This document shows, piece after piece, positions 25,339-33,933 of a stretch of DNA of 38,127 nt (the stretch's first letter is position 1; every line of letters starts with the position of its first letter). Both the position numbers and the translations under genes were made by a program. Origin of the DNA: an uncultured Bacteroidota bacterium (GTDB taxonomy: Bacteria > Bacteroidota > Bacteroidia > Flavobacteriales > Flavobacteriaceae); contig CACHZY010000015.1 of the NCBI GenBank assembly GCA_902584445.1, positions 1 to 38,127 on the forward strand, written 5' to 3'. A model generated the notes under the pieces. The model worked only from the letters and a program-made list of their open reading frames with translations. It had not been told where the DNA came from and did no database searches.

Positions 25339-27185
25339 AGCTTTTTAAATTTTTTATTCCTCTTTTTTTTGCAATAAAATCATATGCTCAGGTTGATAGA
25401 ATTGAACCCCCGAACTGGTGGATAGGGATGCAAATGTCTAAAGTACAGATTATGATGTATGGAGATAAATTAGCAGCATTAGATCCCAAAATTGATTCTG
25501 AAGGAGTTAAACTTATTGCTGTAGATAGAGTAGAAAATGAAAATTATATTTTTTTAACTCTTGAAATTTCTAAAAATGCCATGCCTCAAAATATTGACAT
25601 ATATTTTTATCAAGGCAAAAAAGTAAAAATAACCCACGAATACCAACTTTTGCCAAGAAAAGAAAATGCTTCCAACATTGAGGGTTTTACCCCTAAAGAC
25701 GTTATGTACCTGATTACCCCAGATAGATTTGCTAATGGAGATACTAAGAATGACGAGATAAGCTCAATGAAAGAAAAATTAGGGGATGGCGATTATGACA
25801 GACATGGTGGAGATTTACAGGGAATAATTAATCATTTAGATTATATACATGATCTAGGTTTTACAGCAATATGGTTAAACCCTGCGTTGGAAAATAATAT
25901 GGAAAAAGCCTCTTATCATGGGTACTCAACTACAGATTATTATAAAATTGACCCTAGATTCGGTAGTAATGAAAAATTTAGGGAGTTGGCTCTTAAGGCA
26001 AAGGAAAAAGGGATAAAAATTATCATGGATGTCATACCCAATCACTGTGGAAGTGAACATTGGTTTTTTCTTGACCCTCCAATGAACAATTGGTTCAACA
26101 ATCAAGACAATTATACTAATACGACTCACGTAAGACAATCTATTCAAGATATACATGCCTCAGAATTTGATAAAAGAGGTCATGCTGACGGTTGGTTTGT
26201 AGAGACAATGCCAGATCTTAATCAAAAAAACCCATTGGTTTCAAAATATCTAATTCAAAATGCAATTTGGTGGATTGAGTATGCAGGCCTATCTGGTTTG
26301 AGGGTAGATACTTATCCTTATGCAGATAGAGATTTCATGGGAGATTGGACACGAGATTTAATGGTAGAGTACCCAAAATTCAATATTGTAGGTGAGGAAT
26401 GGTCACCCAACCCAGCAATAACCTCATATTGGCAAATGGGAAAACAAAATCACGATGGCTATATTTCTTATTTGCCTAGCTTGATGGATTTTCCACTTCA
26501 AATTGCTTTTGTCGAAGCATTAAATGATGATTTTGGTTGGGGAAAAGGTTTTATAAAAGCTTATCAAATGCTGGCTAATGACTTTCTCTACGCCGACCCC
26601 TACAATCTTGTAATATTCCCTGACAACCATGATATGACTAGATTCTATACACAGGTCAATAATGATTTGGACTTATTCAATATGGGGATTGTTTATTTTG
26701 CCACGATGAGGGGAATACCTCAATTCTTTTATGGAACAGAGATTTTAATGAACAGTAATAAAAGCCCAGGTAACCACGGTTTGATCCGTTCTAACTTCCC
26801 TGGCGGATTTCCAGGAGATCGTATCAATGCTTTCAACCGAAAGGGGCTTAATATGGATCAAATCAAAACACTCGATTTTTTTAAGAAAATATTGAACTGG
26901 AGAAAATCTAATGAAGTAATACATCATGGGAAACTTATTCAATTTGCCCCTATGACTCGTGGCTGGGACGAAGTATACAGTTATTTCCGGATCCATAACA
27001 AAAAGAAAGTTTGGGTTTTGTTTAATAGAGGAAACCATTCTATTGAAGTTGATATGGAACGCTACAGTGAGCTAATCGAGAATCATACTAGAGGCTATGA
27101 AATTCTTAGCGATCGAAATATTGAACTAAAAAAAGGAATACTGATGGAAGGTAAATCATCCATGATAATTGAACTAAACCCATAA
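25335..27185 (+). CDS. Secreted GH13 enzyme, neopullulanase/cyclomaltodextrinase-like
   Basis: The 616-residue product has a signal peptide (FFAIKSYAQ). Residues about 20-110 form the cyclomaltodextrinase-type N-terminal domain (IEPPNWWIGMQMSKVQIMMY). The GH13 barrel has region I DVIPNHCG, region II GLRVDTYPYAD with nucleophile Asp325, region III VGEEW with acid Glu354, and region IV FPDNHDM with Asp433. A beta-sandwich C-terminal domain completes it. It resembles SusA-type neopullulanases of Bacteroidota, which hydrolyse alpha-1,4 (and some alpha-1,6) glucan in the periplasm to maltose and short dextrins. All catalytic residues are intact. It is joined to GH65 by a four-base overlap and followed after two bases by a second GH13. 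Confidence 0.94.
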   Translation: MKLFKFFIPLFFAIKSYAQVDRIEPPNWWIGMQMSKVQIMMYGDKLAALDPKIDSEGVKLIAVDRVENENYIFLTLEISKNAMPQNIDIYFYQGKKVKITHEYQLLPRKENASNIEGFTPKDVMYLITPDRFANGDTKNDEISSMKEKLGDGDYDRHGGDLQGIINHLDYIHDLGFTAIWLNPALENNMEKASYHGYSTTDYYKIDPRFGSNEKFRELALKAKEKGIKIIMDVIPNHCGSEHWFFLDPPMNNWFNNQDNYTNTTHVRQSIQDIHASEFDKRGHADGWFVETMPDLNQKNPLVSKYLIQNAIWWIEYAGLSGLRVDTYPYADRDFMGDWTRDLMVEYPKFNIVGEEWSPNPAITSYWQMGKQNHDGYISYLPSLMDFPLQIAFVEALNDDFGWGKGFIKAYQMLANDFLYADPYNLVIFPDNHDMTRFYTQVNNDLDLFNMGIVYFATMRGIPQFFYGTEILMNSNKSPGNHGLIRSNFPGGFPGDRINAFNRKGLNMDQIKTLDFFKKILNWRKSNEVIHHGKLIQFAPMTRGWDEVYSYFRIHNKKKVWVLFNRGNHSIEVDMERYSELIENHTRGYEILSDRNIELKKGILMEGKSSMIIELNP

Positions 27186-27187
27186 AA

Positions 27188-28564
27188 ATGAAGATTATTT
27201 TTAAACTGTTTTTACTAACATTAATTTTTCATTACAATCTTGTATTAGCTCAAGAATACCATATACTTAATTCAGATATTGCTAGCGGGGTCATATACGA
27301 AGCAAACATTAGGCAGTATTCAAAAGAAGGAACCTTTAATGCTTTTACCCGTGATATTCCAGTGCTAAAAGATTTAGGGATAAAGGTTATTTGGTTGATG
27401 CCTATTAATCCTATTTCAACTACTAAAAGTAAAGGGCCATTAGGAAGCTATTACGCTGTCTCCGATTATGAAAAAGTAAATCCTGAGTTTGGCACTGAGG
27501 AAGACTTTCGTGATTTGGTTGAAAAAGCCCATGATTTAGGGATTTATATAATATTAGATTGGGTACCAGGTCATACTGGTTGGGATCACATTTGGATAAA
27601 AGATTACCCGGAATTCTATCTAAAAAACGATAAGGGAGAAATAACAGATCCTATTAACCATCAAACAGGAAAATCATGGGGTTGGACTGATGTGGCTGAC
27701 CTTGACTACAATAATAAAAAGATGCAAAGAGCTATGACCAATGCAATGAAGTATTGGATAGAAGAATTTGATATCGATGGTTTCCGTATTGATCAGGCTT
27801 ATGCTGTACCTCAGACATTTTTTGATAAAACTTTCAAATCGATAAGGGCCCTGAAACCAATCTTTCTTTTAGCAGAGACTGATATAGAGCATCCTGGTGG
27901 GATTGAGTTAGTAAGTAAGTTTGATGCTTCTTATCATTCTGGAAATTATTTCTTAAAGCAAATAGCTCAAGGGAATATGACAGTAACCGAATTAGAAAGC
28001 CATTTTAAATCTGTTATGGAAAAACATAAAGACGAAAATATTCTTCTGAATTATACATCTACGCACGATGTGAATTCCTGGCAAGGAACCTCAATAGAAC
28101 TCTATGGGGATGCATATAAAATGTTAACTGCTTTTACATATATTTTCCCTGGAATGCCATTATTGTATAGTGGTCAGGAGTATGATTTAAATAAGCGTTT
28201 GTTGTTTTTTGAAAAAGATGATTTCATAAAAAAAAGAGGACAAACTATGAAATTTCTCCAAAAATTAGGAAACTTAAAAAACACCAATGACGCCCTAACT
28301 GCGGGAGCGGGGAGAGCAGCTTATCAATCTTTAACAGGATTGGTAAACATGAATCATGGAAAGGAAAATCAAATCTTTGCATTTAAAAGAACTGGTCAAA
28401 AAAATACTGTGATTTTAATTGCTAATATGAGTAAAAATTATGCTCAGTTTTCAATGAATTTCAATGGAAACTTTAAAAATTTTTCTGACGGAAAGTTTAA
28501 AAAATTATCTGATAGTTACGAATATGTAATGAAACCCTGGGAATACTGGATTTTATTAAATTAA
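27188..28564 (+). CDS. Secreted GH13 alpha-amylase-family enzyme
   Basis: The 458-residue product has a signal peptide (NLVLAQ). It is a compact GH13 with no extra N-terminal domain. Region I is ILDWVPGHTGWDH. Region II is DGFRIDQAYAV with nucleophile Asp202. Region III is LLAETDIEH with acid Glu230. Region IV is TSTHDVNSW with Asp294. The C-terminal beta domain is short. It probably hydrolyses alpha-1,4-glucan to small maltodextrins, working with the larger GH13 upstream; GH13 subfamily and end-product are not determined. It is separated by two bases from the upstream gene and 42 bases from the CE15-type gene, on the same strand. Confidence 0.92.
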   Translation: MKIIFKLFLLTLIFHYNLVLAQEYHILNSDIASGVIYEANIRQYSKEGTFNAFTRDIPVLKDLGIKVIWLMPINPISTTKSKGPLGSYYAVSDYEKVNPEFGTEEDFRDLVEKAHDLGIYIILDWVPGHTGWDHIWIKDYPEFYLKNDKGEITDPINHQTGKSWGWTDVADLDYNNKKMQRAMTNAMKYWIEEFDIDGFRIDQAYAVPQTFFDKTFKSIRALKPIFLLAETDIEHPGGIELVSKFDASYHSGNYFLKQIAQGNMTVTELESHFKSVMEKHKDENILLNYTSTHDVNSWQGTSIELYGDAYKMLTAFTYIFPGMPLLYSGQEYDLNKRLLFFEKDDFIKKRGQTMKFLQKLGNLKNTNDALTAGAGRAAYQSLTGLVNMNHGKENQIFAFKRTGQKNTVILIANMSKNYAQFSMNFNGNFKNFSDGKFKKLSDSYEYVMKPWEYWILLN

Positions 28565-28606
28565 TCCATAAAATAATAATTAGAAAAACTCACTTTAAAT
28601 CTTTTT

Positions 28607-29878
28607 ATGAAAATAAAATTCATATTCATATTCTTTGGGCTTATCTTTTCTCTTTTTTCTTTGACTGCTCAAAGAACTAGTAAAACTATTGATGAGGAGT
28701 CAAAAGTTCCAAAATATATTCTACCAGAACTTTTAAAATCTGACAGTGGAAAAAAGATTGAGACTCAAATAGAATGGGAGCGGATTAGAAGACCAGAGAT
28801 TTTGGATCATTTTGCTTGTCAGATGTATGGTAAAATTCCTGGAGCTTTACCCTCACCCGAAGTTAGAATTTTAGAGGAAGCTACTTTAGCTATTGAGGAT
28901 AAGGCTATTAGAAAGCAAATACAATTAGCTTTTAAAAATGAAGCTGATTCTATTTGTATGAATATTTTGATTTACACTCCCAATAAAAAATTAATGGCAC
29001 CGGTTTTTTTGGGGTATAATTTTGCAGGTAACTATTTACTTCATAATGATCCATTCATCTTAATCGATGGTAAAAAAGAAATTGAGCTTAGTGGAGGTTC
29101 TTTAGAAAAGTTTAAAACCCAAAAAAGGGGTGAAAGGACCTCTAGGTGGGCTATTGAAAAGATTATTGAATCGGGTTATGGACTGGTAACCCTTAATTAT
29201 AATGATGTTGATCCAGATAAAAATGATTTTTCTGATGGAATTCATTCCCTTCTCTATAATTCTTATCAAATCAAGCCTGAAGATGATCAATGGGGTTCAA
29301 TTTCAGCCTGGGCCTGGGGTATGTCTAGAGTAATGGATTATCTAGAGACAGAGACCTTGATAGATGAAAAAAAAGTAATTTTATTTGGTCATTCAAGGCT
29401 AGGAAAAACTTCCTTATGGGCAGGTGCACTTGATCAAAGATTTTCTATTGTAATATCTAATAACTCAGGTTGCGGGGGGGCAGCACTTTCTAGAAGAAGA
29501 TTTGGAGAGAAAGTATCTGATATTACAACGAATTGGTCGCATTGGTTTGCAAAAAACTTTCAAAAATACAGTGAAAATGAATCTTCATTACCTATTGACC
29601 AGCACATGTTAATAGCACTTATAGCTCCAAGACCAGTTTATGTAGCAAGTGCAAGTAAAGATTCTTGGGCTGATCCTCGTGGAGAGTTTATAAGTGCGAA
29701 ACAGGCATCTAAAGTCTATAAATTATATGGGATGCAGGGAATAGAACTTTATGATTATCCAAAAGTAAATACTCCAATTCATCAAAGCATTGGATATCAT
29801 CTTCGTGATGGGAAACATGATGTAACTATTTATGACTGGACACAATACATCAAATTTGCCAATATGCATCTAAACTAG
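28607..29878 (+). CDS. CE15-type glucuronoyl esterase (secreted)
   Basis: The 423-residue product has a signal peptide (LFSLTAQR). The nucleophile motif GHSRLGK gives Ser263, with Arg264 in the oxyanion hole. It is followed by SLWAGALDQRF and NNSGCGGAALSRRRFGE, which matches bacterial CE15 sequences as I know them. The C-terminal block DGKHDVTIYDW supplies His404. CE15 enzymes cleave ester bonds of glucuronic acid or its methyl ester, classically between lignin and glucuronoxylan, but marine members are common and their substrates are mostly unknown. It lies 42 bases behind the second GH13 with no terminator, so it is probably transcribed with the alpha-glucan genes, which is functionally odd. 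Its stop is 2 bases from the convergent sulfatase stop. Confidence 0.85.
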   Translation: MKIKFIFIFFGLIFSLFSLTAQRTSKTIDEESKVPKYILPELLKSDSGKKIETQIEWERIRRPEILDHFACQMYGKIPGALPSPEVRILEEATLAIEDKAIRKQIQLAFKNEADSICMNILIYTPNKKLMAPVFLGYNFAGNYLLHNDPFILIDGKKEIELSGGSLEKFKTQKRGERTSRWAIEKIIESGYGLVTLNYNDVDPDKNDFSDGIHSLLYNSYQIKPEDDQWGSISAWAWGMSRVMDYLETETLIDEKKVILFGHSRLGKTSLWAGALDQRFSIVISNNSGCGGAALSRRRFGEKVSDITTNWSHWFAKNFQKYSENESSLPIDQHMLIALIAPRPVYVASASKDSWADPRGEFISAKQASKVYKLYGMQGIELYDYPKVNTPIHQSIGYHLRDGKHDVTIYDWTQYIKFANMHLN

Positions 29879-29880
29879 AC

Positions 29881-31449
29881 TTATTCGACTAAACTTCCCC
29901 ACCAATCAATGTTGGGTTCATAATTAGTTTGAAGCTCACTCCTTCGTCTATCTTCTAACTTTTCCTTTACTTTAATTTTATGTTGACTTAACCACTCTCT
30001 TTCTTTATCCTCGTCGTAAATTGGATCAACCTCTGGTATCTTTGCATTGGTTGAAATAAGCCACTCTTCAAGAGTGTTTTTTAACATTGCACCTACTTCA
30101 GGATTCTGATCGAAGACATCTAACTTTTCCCCAATATCATTTTTGAGGTTATATAATTCATTTTTTCCATCTTCAAAATACTTAATTAATTTCCAGTCTC
30201 CTATTCTAACGATTGCACTAGGGTCTCCACCTTGATTACCATAGTGAGGATAATGCCAAAAAATTGGGCGTTCATCAAATGATTGATCTTTTAGTAGTGG
30301 CACTAAACTTTTTCCGTCAACCTTGACAGGATTTTCTAATCCTGCTAATTCTAATAAAGTAGGGAATAAATCAGCACCCATAACTGGAGTTTCGATTTTT
30401 TTCCCTTTGATATTTAAGTGAGGAGTTTTTAGGAAGAAAGGTGTTTTTGTCCCTGCCTCCCATTGATAACCTTTTCCCCCTCTAAGAGGGAGGTTACTGG
30501 TTGCAAATGCATCTCCCGAAGAAACACCACCGTTATCTGACACAAATACCACCACGGTATTTTTATCTAAATTCAAAGAATCTAGAGTTTTAAGAACATG
30601 ACCAACAGCATCATCGGTTTGTTCTACTAAGCCTGCGTATACAGGATTGTCTTGTTTAATTCTCATTGGAAGTCTTTTTTCCATGAAAAATCCTTCCTCT
30701 AGTATCCCCTGTGATTCAGCTTTTTCTCGGTATCTTTTCCACTTATCTTTAGAAGTTTGAACAGGGGCGTGGACCGCGTAAAAACTTAGGTATGCAAAAA
30801 ATTGATTTTTAGCATTTTCATTTATAAATGCGGCTGTTTCTTGTGCCAATTTCATAGAAAGTGAAAGACCTTTTTCCTCAGGTTTATCCTCTAGAAATGG
30901 ATTATTAAAAGGAGAGAAGAAACCTCCAGAATACGGTCCACCCATTCTGTAACCTCCTTTATTAATGTCAAATCCATGATCCGTAGGTAGAGATTTTTCT
31001 TTTACAGACCCTAAATGCCATTTTCCAGCAAAAAAAGTTTTATAGCCACCTGATTGAAAAACCTCAGGTAATGTAGTCATCTTAAATGGAAGATGATTTA
31101 CATACTTGCTTGGTAGAAGTTTTGTTTTACGTCCCTTAGATCGCCAATCTATTCCATTTTTAGCACCAATCCAGTCTGTAATACCGTGAATAGTTGGATA
31201 AAAACCAGTCAATAGACTTGCCCTTGATGGACTGCATACTGATGCATTGGCATAACCTTGAGTAAATAGTGTTCCTTCATTTGCAATTCTATCAATATTA
31301 GGAGTTTCATAAAAAACACTACCCATCACACCTAGGTCATAATATCCCAAATCATCAACAACAATGAATAAAAAGTTAGGTTTTAAATCGGGCTTTTCAC
31401 AAGCTGTAATTAATATTATTAAAAAAGTAAATAAAAAGATTTTTTTCAT
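29881..31449 (-). CDS. S1-family sulfatase, lipoprotein
   Basis: This is a 522-residue lipoprotein (LITAC, Cys17). The metal block FIVVDDLGYYDLG has Asp32 and Asp33. CSPSR gives formylglycine Cys72. FFAGKWHLG and FVSDNGGVSSGD carry further conserved ligands. VDDLGYYDLG, SVFYETPNIDR and TDWIGAK are typical of the large arylsulfatase A-like branch (S1_16-type features, low certainty on subfamily). It would remove sulfate from a sugar at the cell envelope. It is the last gene of a three-gene minus-strand unit, 10 bases behind the EamA permease. It is not in the main sulfatase run, and no maturation enzyme is present here either. Confidence 0.92.
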   Translation of the reverse strand: MKKIFLFTFLIILITACEKPDLKPNFLFIVVDDLGYYDLGVMGSVFYETPNIDRIANEGTLFTQGYANASVCSPSRASLLTGFYPTIHGITDWIGAKNGIDWRSKGRKTKLLPSKYVNHLPFKMTTLPEVFQSGGYKTFFAGKWHLGSVKEKSLPTDHGFDINKGGYRMGGPYSGGFFSPFNNPFLEDKPEEKGLSLSMKLAQETAAFINENAKNQFFAYLSFYAVHAPVQTSKDKWKRYREKAESQGILEEGFFMEKRLPMRIKQDNPVYAGLVEQTDDAVGHVLKTLDSLNLDKNTVVVFVSDNGGVSSGDAFATSNLPLRGGKGYQWEAGTKTPFFLKTPHLNIKGKKIETPVMGADLFPTLLELAGLENPVKVDGKSLVPLLKDQSFDERPIFWHYPHYGNQGGDPSAIVRIGDWKLIKYFEDGKNELYNLKNDIGEKLDVFDQNPEVGAMLKNTLEEWLISTNAKIPEVDPIYDEDKEREWLSQHKIKVKEKLEDRRRSELQTNYEPNIDWWGSLVE

Positions 31450-31459
31450 TTTGATAAAT

Positions 31460-32320
31460 TTAATTTTTAAGTGAGCGAATACTTTCTATCATCACGGTAC
31501 CCAATATAAGTATACCTCCAAATATTGTGTTTAAAAGAGGGTACTCACCCAAAATTATCATTCCAATAATTATTCCATATACAGGTTGGATACTGCTTAT
31601 AATACTGGCCGTGCTAATTGTAAAGTTTCTAAAACTATAAATGAATAAAGTATGTCCTGTTGCTGTTGTTAAAAAGGCAAGAATTAATAACGCAGGTATT
31701 GATGCTTTTAGACCTGTCATATCATAAATGAAAAAAACAGGGGCTAATAAAATGGATATAATAATGAGCTGATATACCATTAAAATTGAACCTTCGTACT
31801 CTGAAGCCTTTTGTTTCATGAAAATATTTCTTATAGAATAACACAGAGCAGAAAATACACCAAAGCCAATGGCTTTGAAATAATCGTTTTCTAAACTAAA
31901 CTCTGGAACTAAAAAATAAATTCCTACCAGAACCATTAGTCCTAAAATTAGATTTGACTTTTTGAATTTATTATTTAATAAAATTGGCTCTAAAAACGCA
32001 GTAATAACTGGATAAGTAAAAACTGATAACATCCCGATTGCTACATTGGATAATTTTAGTGATATAAAATAAGCTATCCAATGAGTACCCATAAGAATAC
32101 TACTGATAATTATAGTACTGCGGTCTTTTTTTTGGATTTTAAAGCTAAGCCCTTTAAACTTACAAAACATGATCAGAGGCACAGACCCAAGGCAAGCCCT
32201 TAAAGCAATAATTAATGGAACAGGAAGCTCTATGAACCTTCCTAAAGCTCCGGAGGTACTAATAAGCAATACAGCAAAATTAAGCTGTAACAAATTAATT
32301 AGTGAGCTGTTTTTTTGCAT
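31460..32320 (-). CDS. EamA/DMT-family inner-membrane permease
   Basis: The 286-residue protein has about ten hydrophobic helices in two repeats (roughly 10-135 and 148-282), the duplicated EamA architecture of the drug/metabolite transporter superfamily. The start of repeat one reads LLQLNFAVLLISTSGALGRF and repeat two ends with GMIILGEYPLLNTIFGGILIL. The substrate cannot be inferred from sequence; DMT proteins move many small metabolites, often outward. The ATG shares one base with the oxidoreductase stop (TAATG), which indicates translational coupling. That makes transport of a product of the oxidoreductase or sulfatase possible, but this is only a context argument. Confidence 0.85.
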   Translation of the reverse strand: MQKNSSLINLLQLNFAVLLISTSGALGRFIELPVPLIIALRACLGSVPLIMFCKFKGLSFKIQKKDRSTIIISSILMGTHWIAYFISLKLSNVAIGMLSVFTYPVITAFLEPILLNNKFKKSNLILGLMVLVGIYFLVPEFSLENDYFKAIGFGVFSALCYSIRNIFMKQKASEYEGSILMVYQLIIISILLAPVFFIYDMTGLKASIPALLILAFLTTATGHTLFIYSFRNFTISTASIISSIQPVYGIIIGMIILGEYPLLNTIFGGILILGTVMIESIRSLKN

Positions 32321-33795
32321 TAAGCCATTTTATAAAATTCTTCCCAACCTTTTCTTGGTGGATGCCCTTTTAGAAGTCTATTGGCTAAGTCATTATTGGT
32401 AATCGTTTTTGTTTTCCTGTCAAACTTAATTGTCTGATTCAATTGTTGAGCAATAGTTCCCAAACAAAAAACTTGGCTTAGGGGAGCAGAGACCTCAAAT
32501 GGAGATAAAGTTTTTTCTTTACCTCGAGCAGCATTGAGGAAATTCATAAAATGATTTGTATCGCTCTTGAAATACTCAGTTAGGTTGGATTGAATATCCT
32601 TTCCATTACTATTTGGAATAGCACTTAAAGTTCTATGGTGTGAACCACCCTTGAGGGTTAGGTCTTTTCCATAAATCACTTTTCCAGGTCTCAACGTATT
32701 GGACTTAGGTTTAACCATTCCTTCACTGGTTTTTGCAGTGGTATCAATTTCTAAACCTTCATATTCCTTTGGCAACTCTGGAAGATTATCTACACCGTCG
32801 TACCAAGTAACTTGTACTTTTGGCATTAGCCCTCTTGTTGGAAAACTAAATTTTAAGGTACTTGATTGTGGATAAAAAAAGTTATTATGACCTGTAATTT
32901 TGGTTGGCTGAATTTTTGTTGGTAAACCTAAATCAAGAAATTGATGAAAGCCATCCATCAAATGGGCGCCCCAATCTCCAAGTGCACCGTTCCCGAAGTC
33001 ATACCAACACCTCCACTGACCATCAATGAAATCTTTATGGAAATCGTGATTAGGATAAGACATTAACCAAGTATCCCAATCAAGTGTTTTGGGTATAGAT
33101 TTACTAATTGGAAAACTTTTAATATTGGTGTCCCAACCATGCCATCGTCTGCCACCATTCATATGGACAGTTATTTTTTTTACCTCTTTAATAATACCTT
33201 TTTCAACTAGGGTTCTAAATTGATAGTAATTGTCTTGACAATGACCTTGATTTCCCATTTGGGTAGCAACATTAAATTTCTTTGCAGCCCTAATTAGTAT
33301 TTCAGCTTCATTAAAGGTTCGTGTAAGTGGTTTTTCAACATATACATGTTTTCCCAATGACATGGCTAAAATTGTGATGGGGAAATGAGAAAAGTCTGGA
33401 GTAGCTACACTAACAGCATCAATTTTATCACCAATTTTATCAAACATTTTTCTAAAATCTTTATGTTGGCTTGCACTTGGGTGCATTTGCATAGATTTAA
33501 TTGTTTTTTCAGCTCCTAAATTAACATCACATAAAGAAATCACATTTGCAGCACCTGTAGCATACAAATCTCTTATCACACTTGCACCCCTATTGCCGAT
33601 ACCACAACAAGCTAAATTTATTTTGTCATTTGGGAGAGTTACTGCTTTTTGTATCACTTTACCAGTCACGTCTTTAATTTCTTTCTTGCCAAATAAAACG
33701 TGGCTTGGAAGGACAAATAATGAGCCTAATGAAACCCCTGTTTTTTTGATAAAATCTCTTCTATCTTTATTAGCTTTTATATGTTTTTTTCTCAT
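32320..33795 (-). CDS. Gfo/Idh/MocA-family oxidoreductase with Tat signal
   Basis: The 491-residue protein opens with a twin-arginine signal, RRDFIKKTG at 12-20 followed by a hydrophobic stretch to about 36, so it is probably exported folded with its nicotinamide cofactor bound. The Rossmann fold has GIGNRG at 65-70. The sugar-dehydrogenase signature VEKPLTRT has Glu154-Lys155-Pro156. The C-terminal alpha/beta domain contains WRCWYDFGNGALGDWGAH near 265-285, common in periplasmic members. Such enzymes oxidise or reduce sugars, and some work in redox-based glycosidic bond cleavage through 3-keto sugars. The substrate here is unknown. It is the first gene of the three-gene unit with EamA and a sulfatase. 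Confidence 0.9.
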   Translation of the reverse strand: MRKKHIKANKDRRDFIKKTGVSLGSLFVLPSHVLFGKKEIKDVTGKVIQKAVTLPNDKINLACCGIGNRGASVIRDLYATGAANVISLCDVNLGAEKTIKSMQMHPSASQHKDFRKMFDKIGDKIDAVSVATPDFSHFPITILAMSLGKHVYVEKPLTRTFNEAEILIRAAKKFNVATQMGNQGHCQDNYYQFRTLVEKGIIKEVKKITVHMNGGRRWHGWDTNIKSFPISKSIPKTLDWDTWLMSYPNHDFHKDFIDGQWRCWYDFGNGALGDWGAHLMDGFHQFLDLGLPTKIQPTKITGHNNFFYPQSSTLKFSFPTRGLMPKVQVTWYDGVDNLPELPKEYEGLEIDTTAKTSEGMVKPKSNTLRPGKVIYGKDLTLKGGSHHRTLSAIPNSNGKDIQSNLTEYFKSDTNHFMNFLNAARGKEKTLSPFEVSAPLSQVFCLGTIAQQLNQTIKFDRKTKTITNNDLANRLLKGHPPRKGWEEFYKMA

Positions 33796-33861
33796 GCTTG
33801 ATTATTTTTTGGTACATTATTTAATAACACTTAATAATTTAATGTATACTTTCGTGAACTT

Positions 33862-33869
33862 TAAATTTG
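33862..33869 (+). promoter_or_regulatory. Candidate -7 box for the GLPGLI gene
   Basis: TAAATTTG matches TAnnTTTG and is 64 bases before the GLPGLI start codon in the 138-base divergent gap. No matching box is seen in the opposite direction for the oxidoreductase. No -33 TTTG is present at the right spacing. Confidence 0.35.
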
Positions 33870-33933
33870 CAATTTTTTTTTCAATTAAACTAAATTAGAA
33901 ATCTACAGTCTAAAAATTGTTAACAAAAACGTT

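Noticed and set aside
33593-33898. Plus-strand open frame of 101 codons upstream of the GLPGLI gene
   Set aside because: Most of it is antisense to the Tat signal and Rossmann start of the oxidoreductase; the remainder is A/T-rich intergenic DNA.
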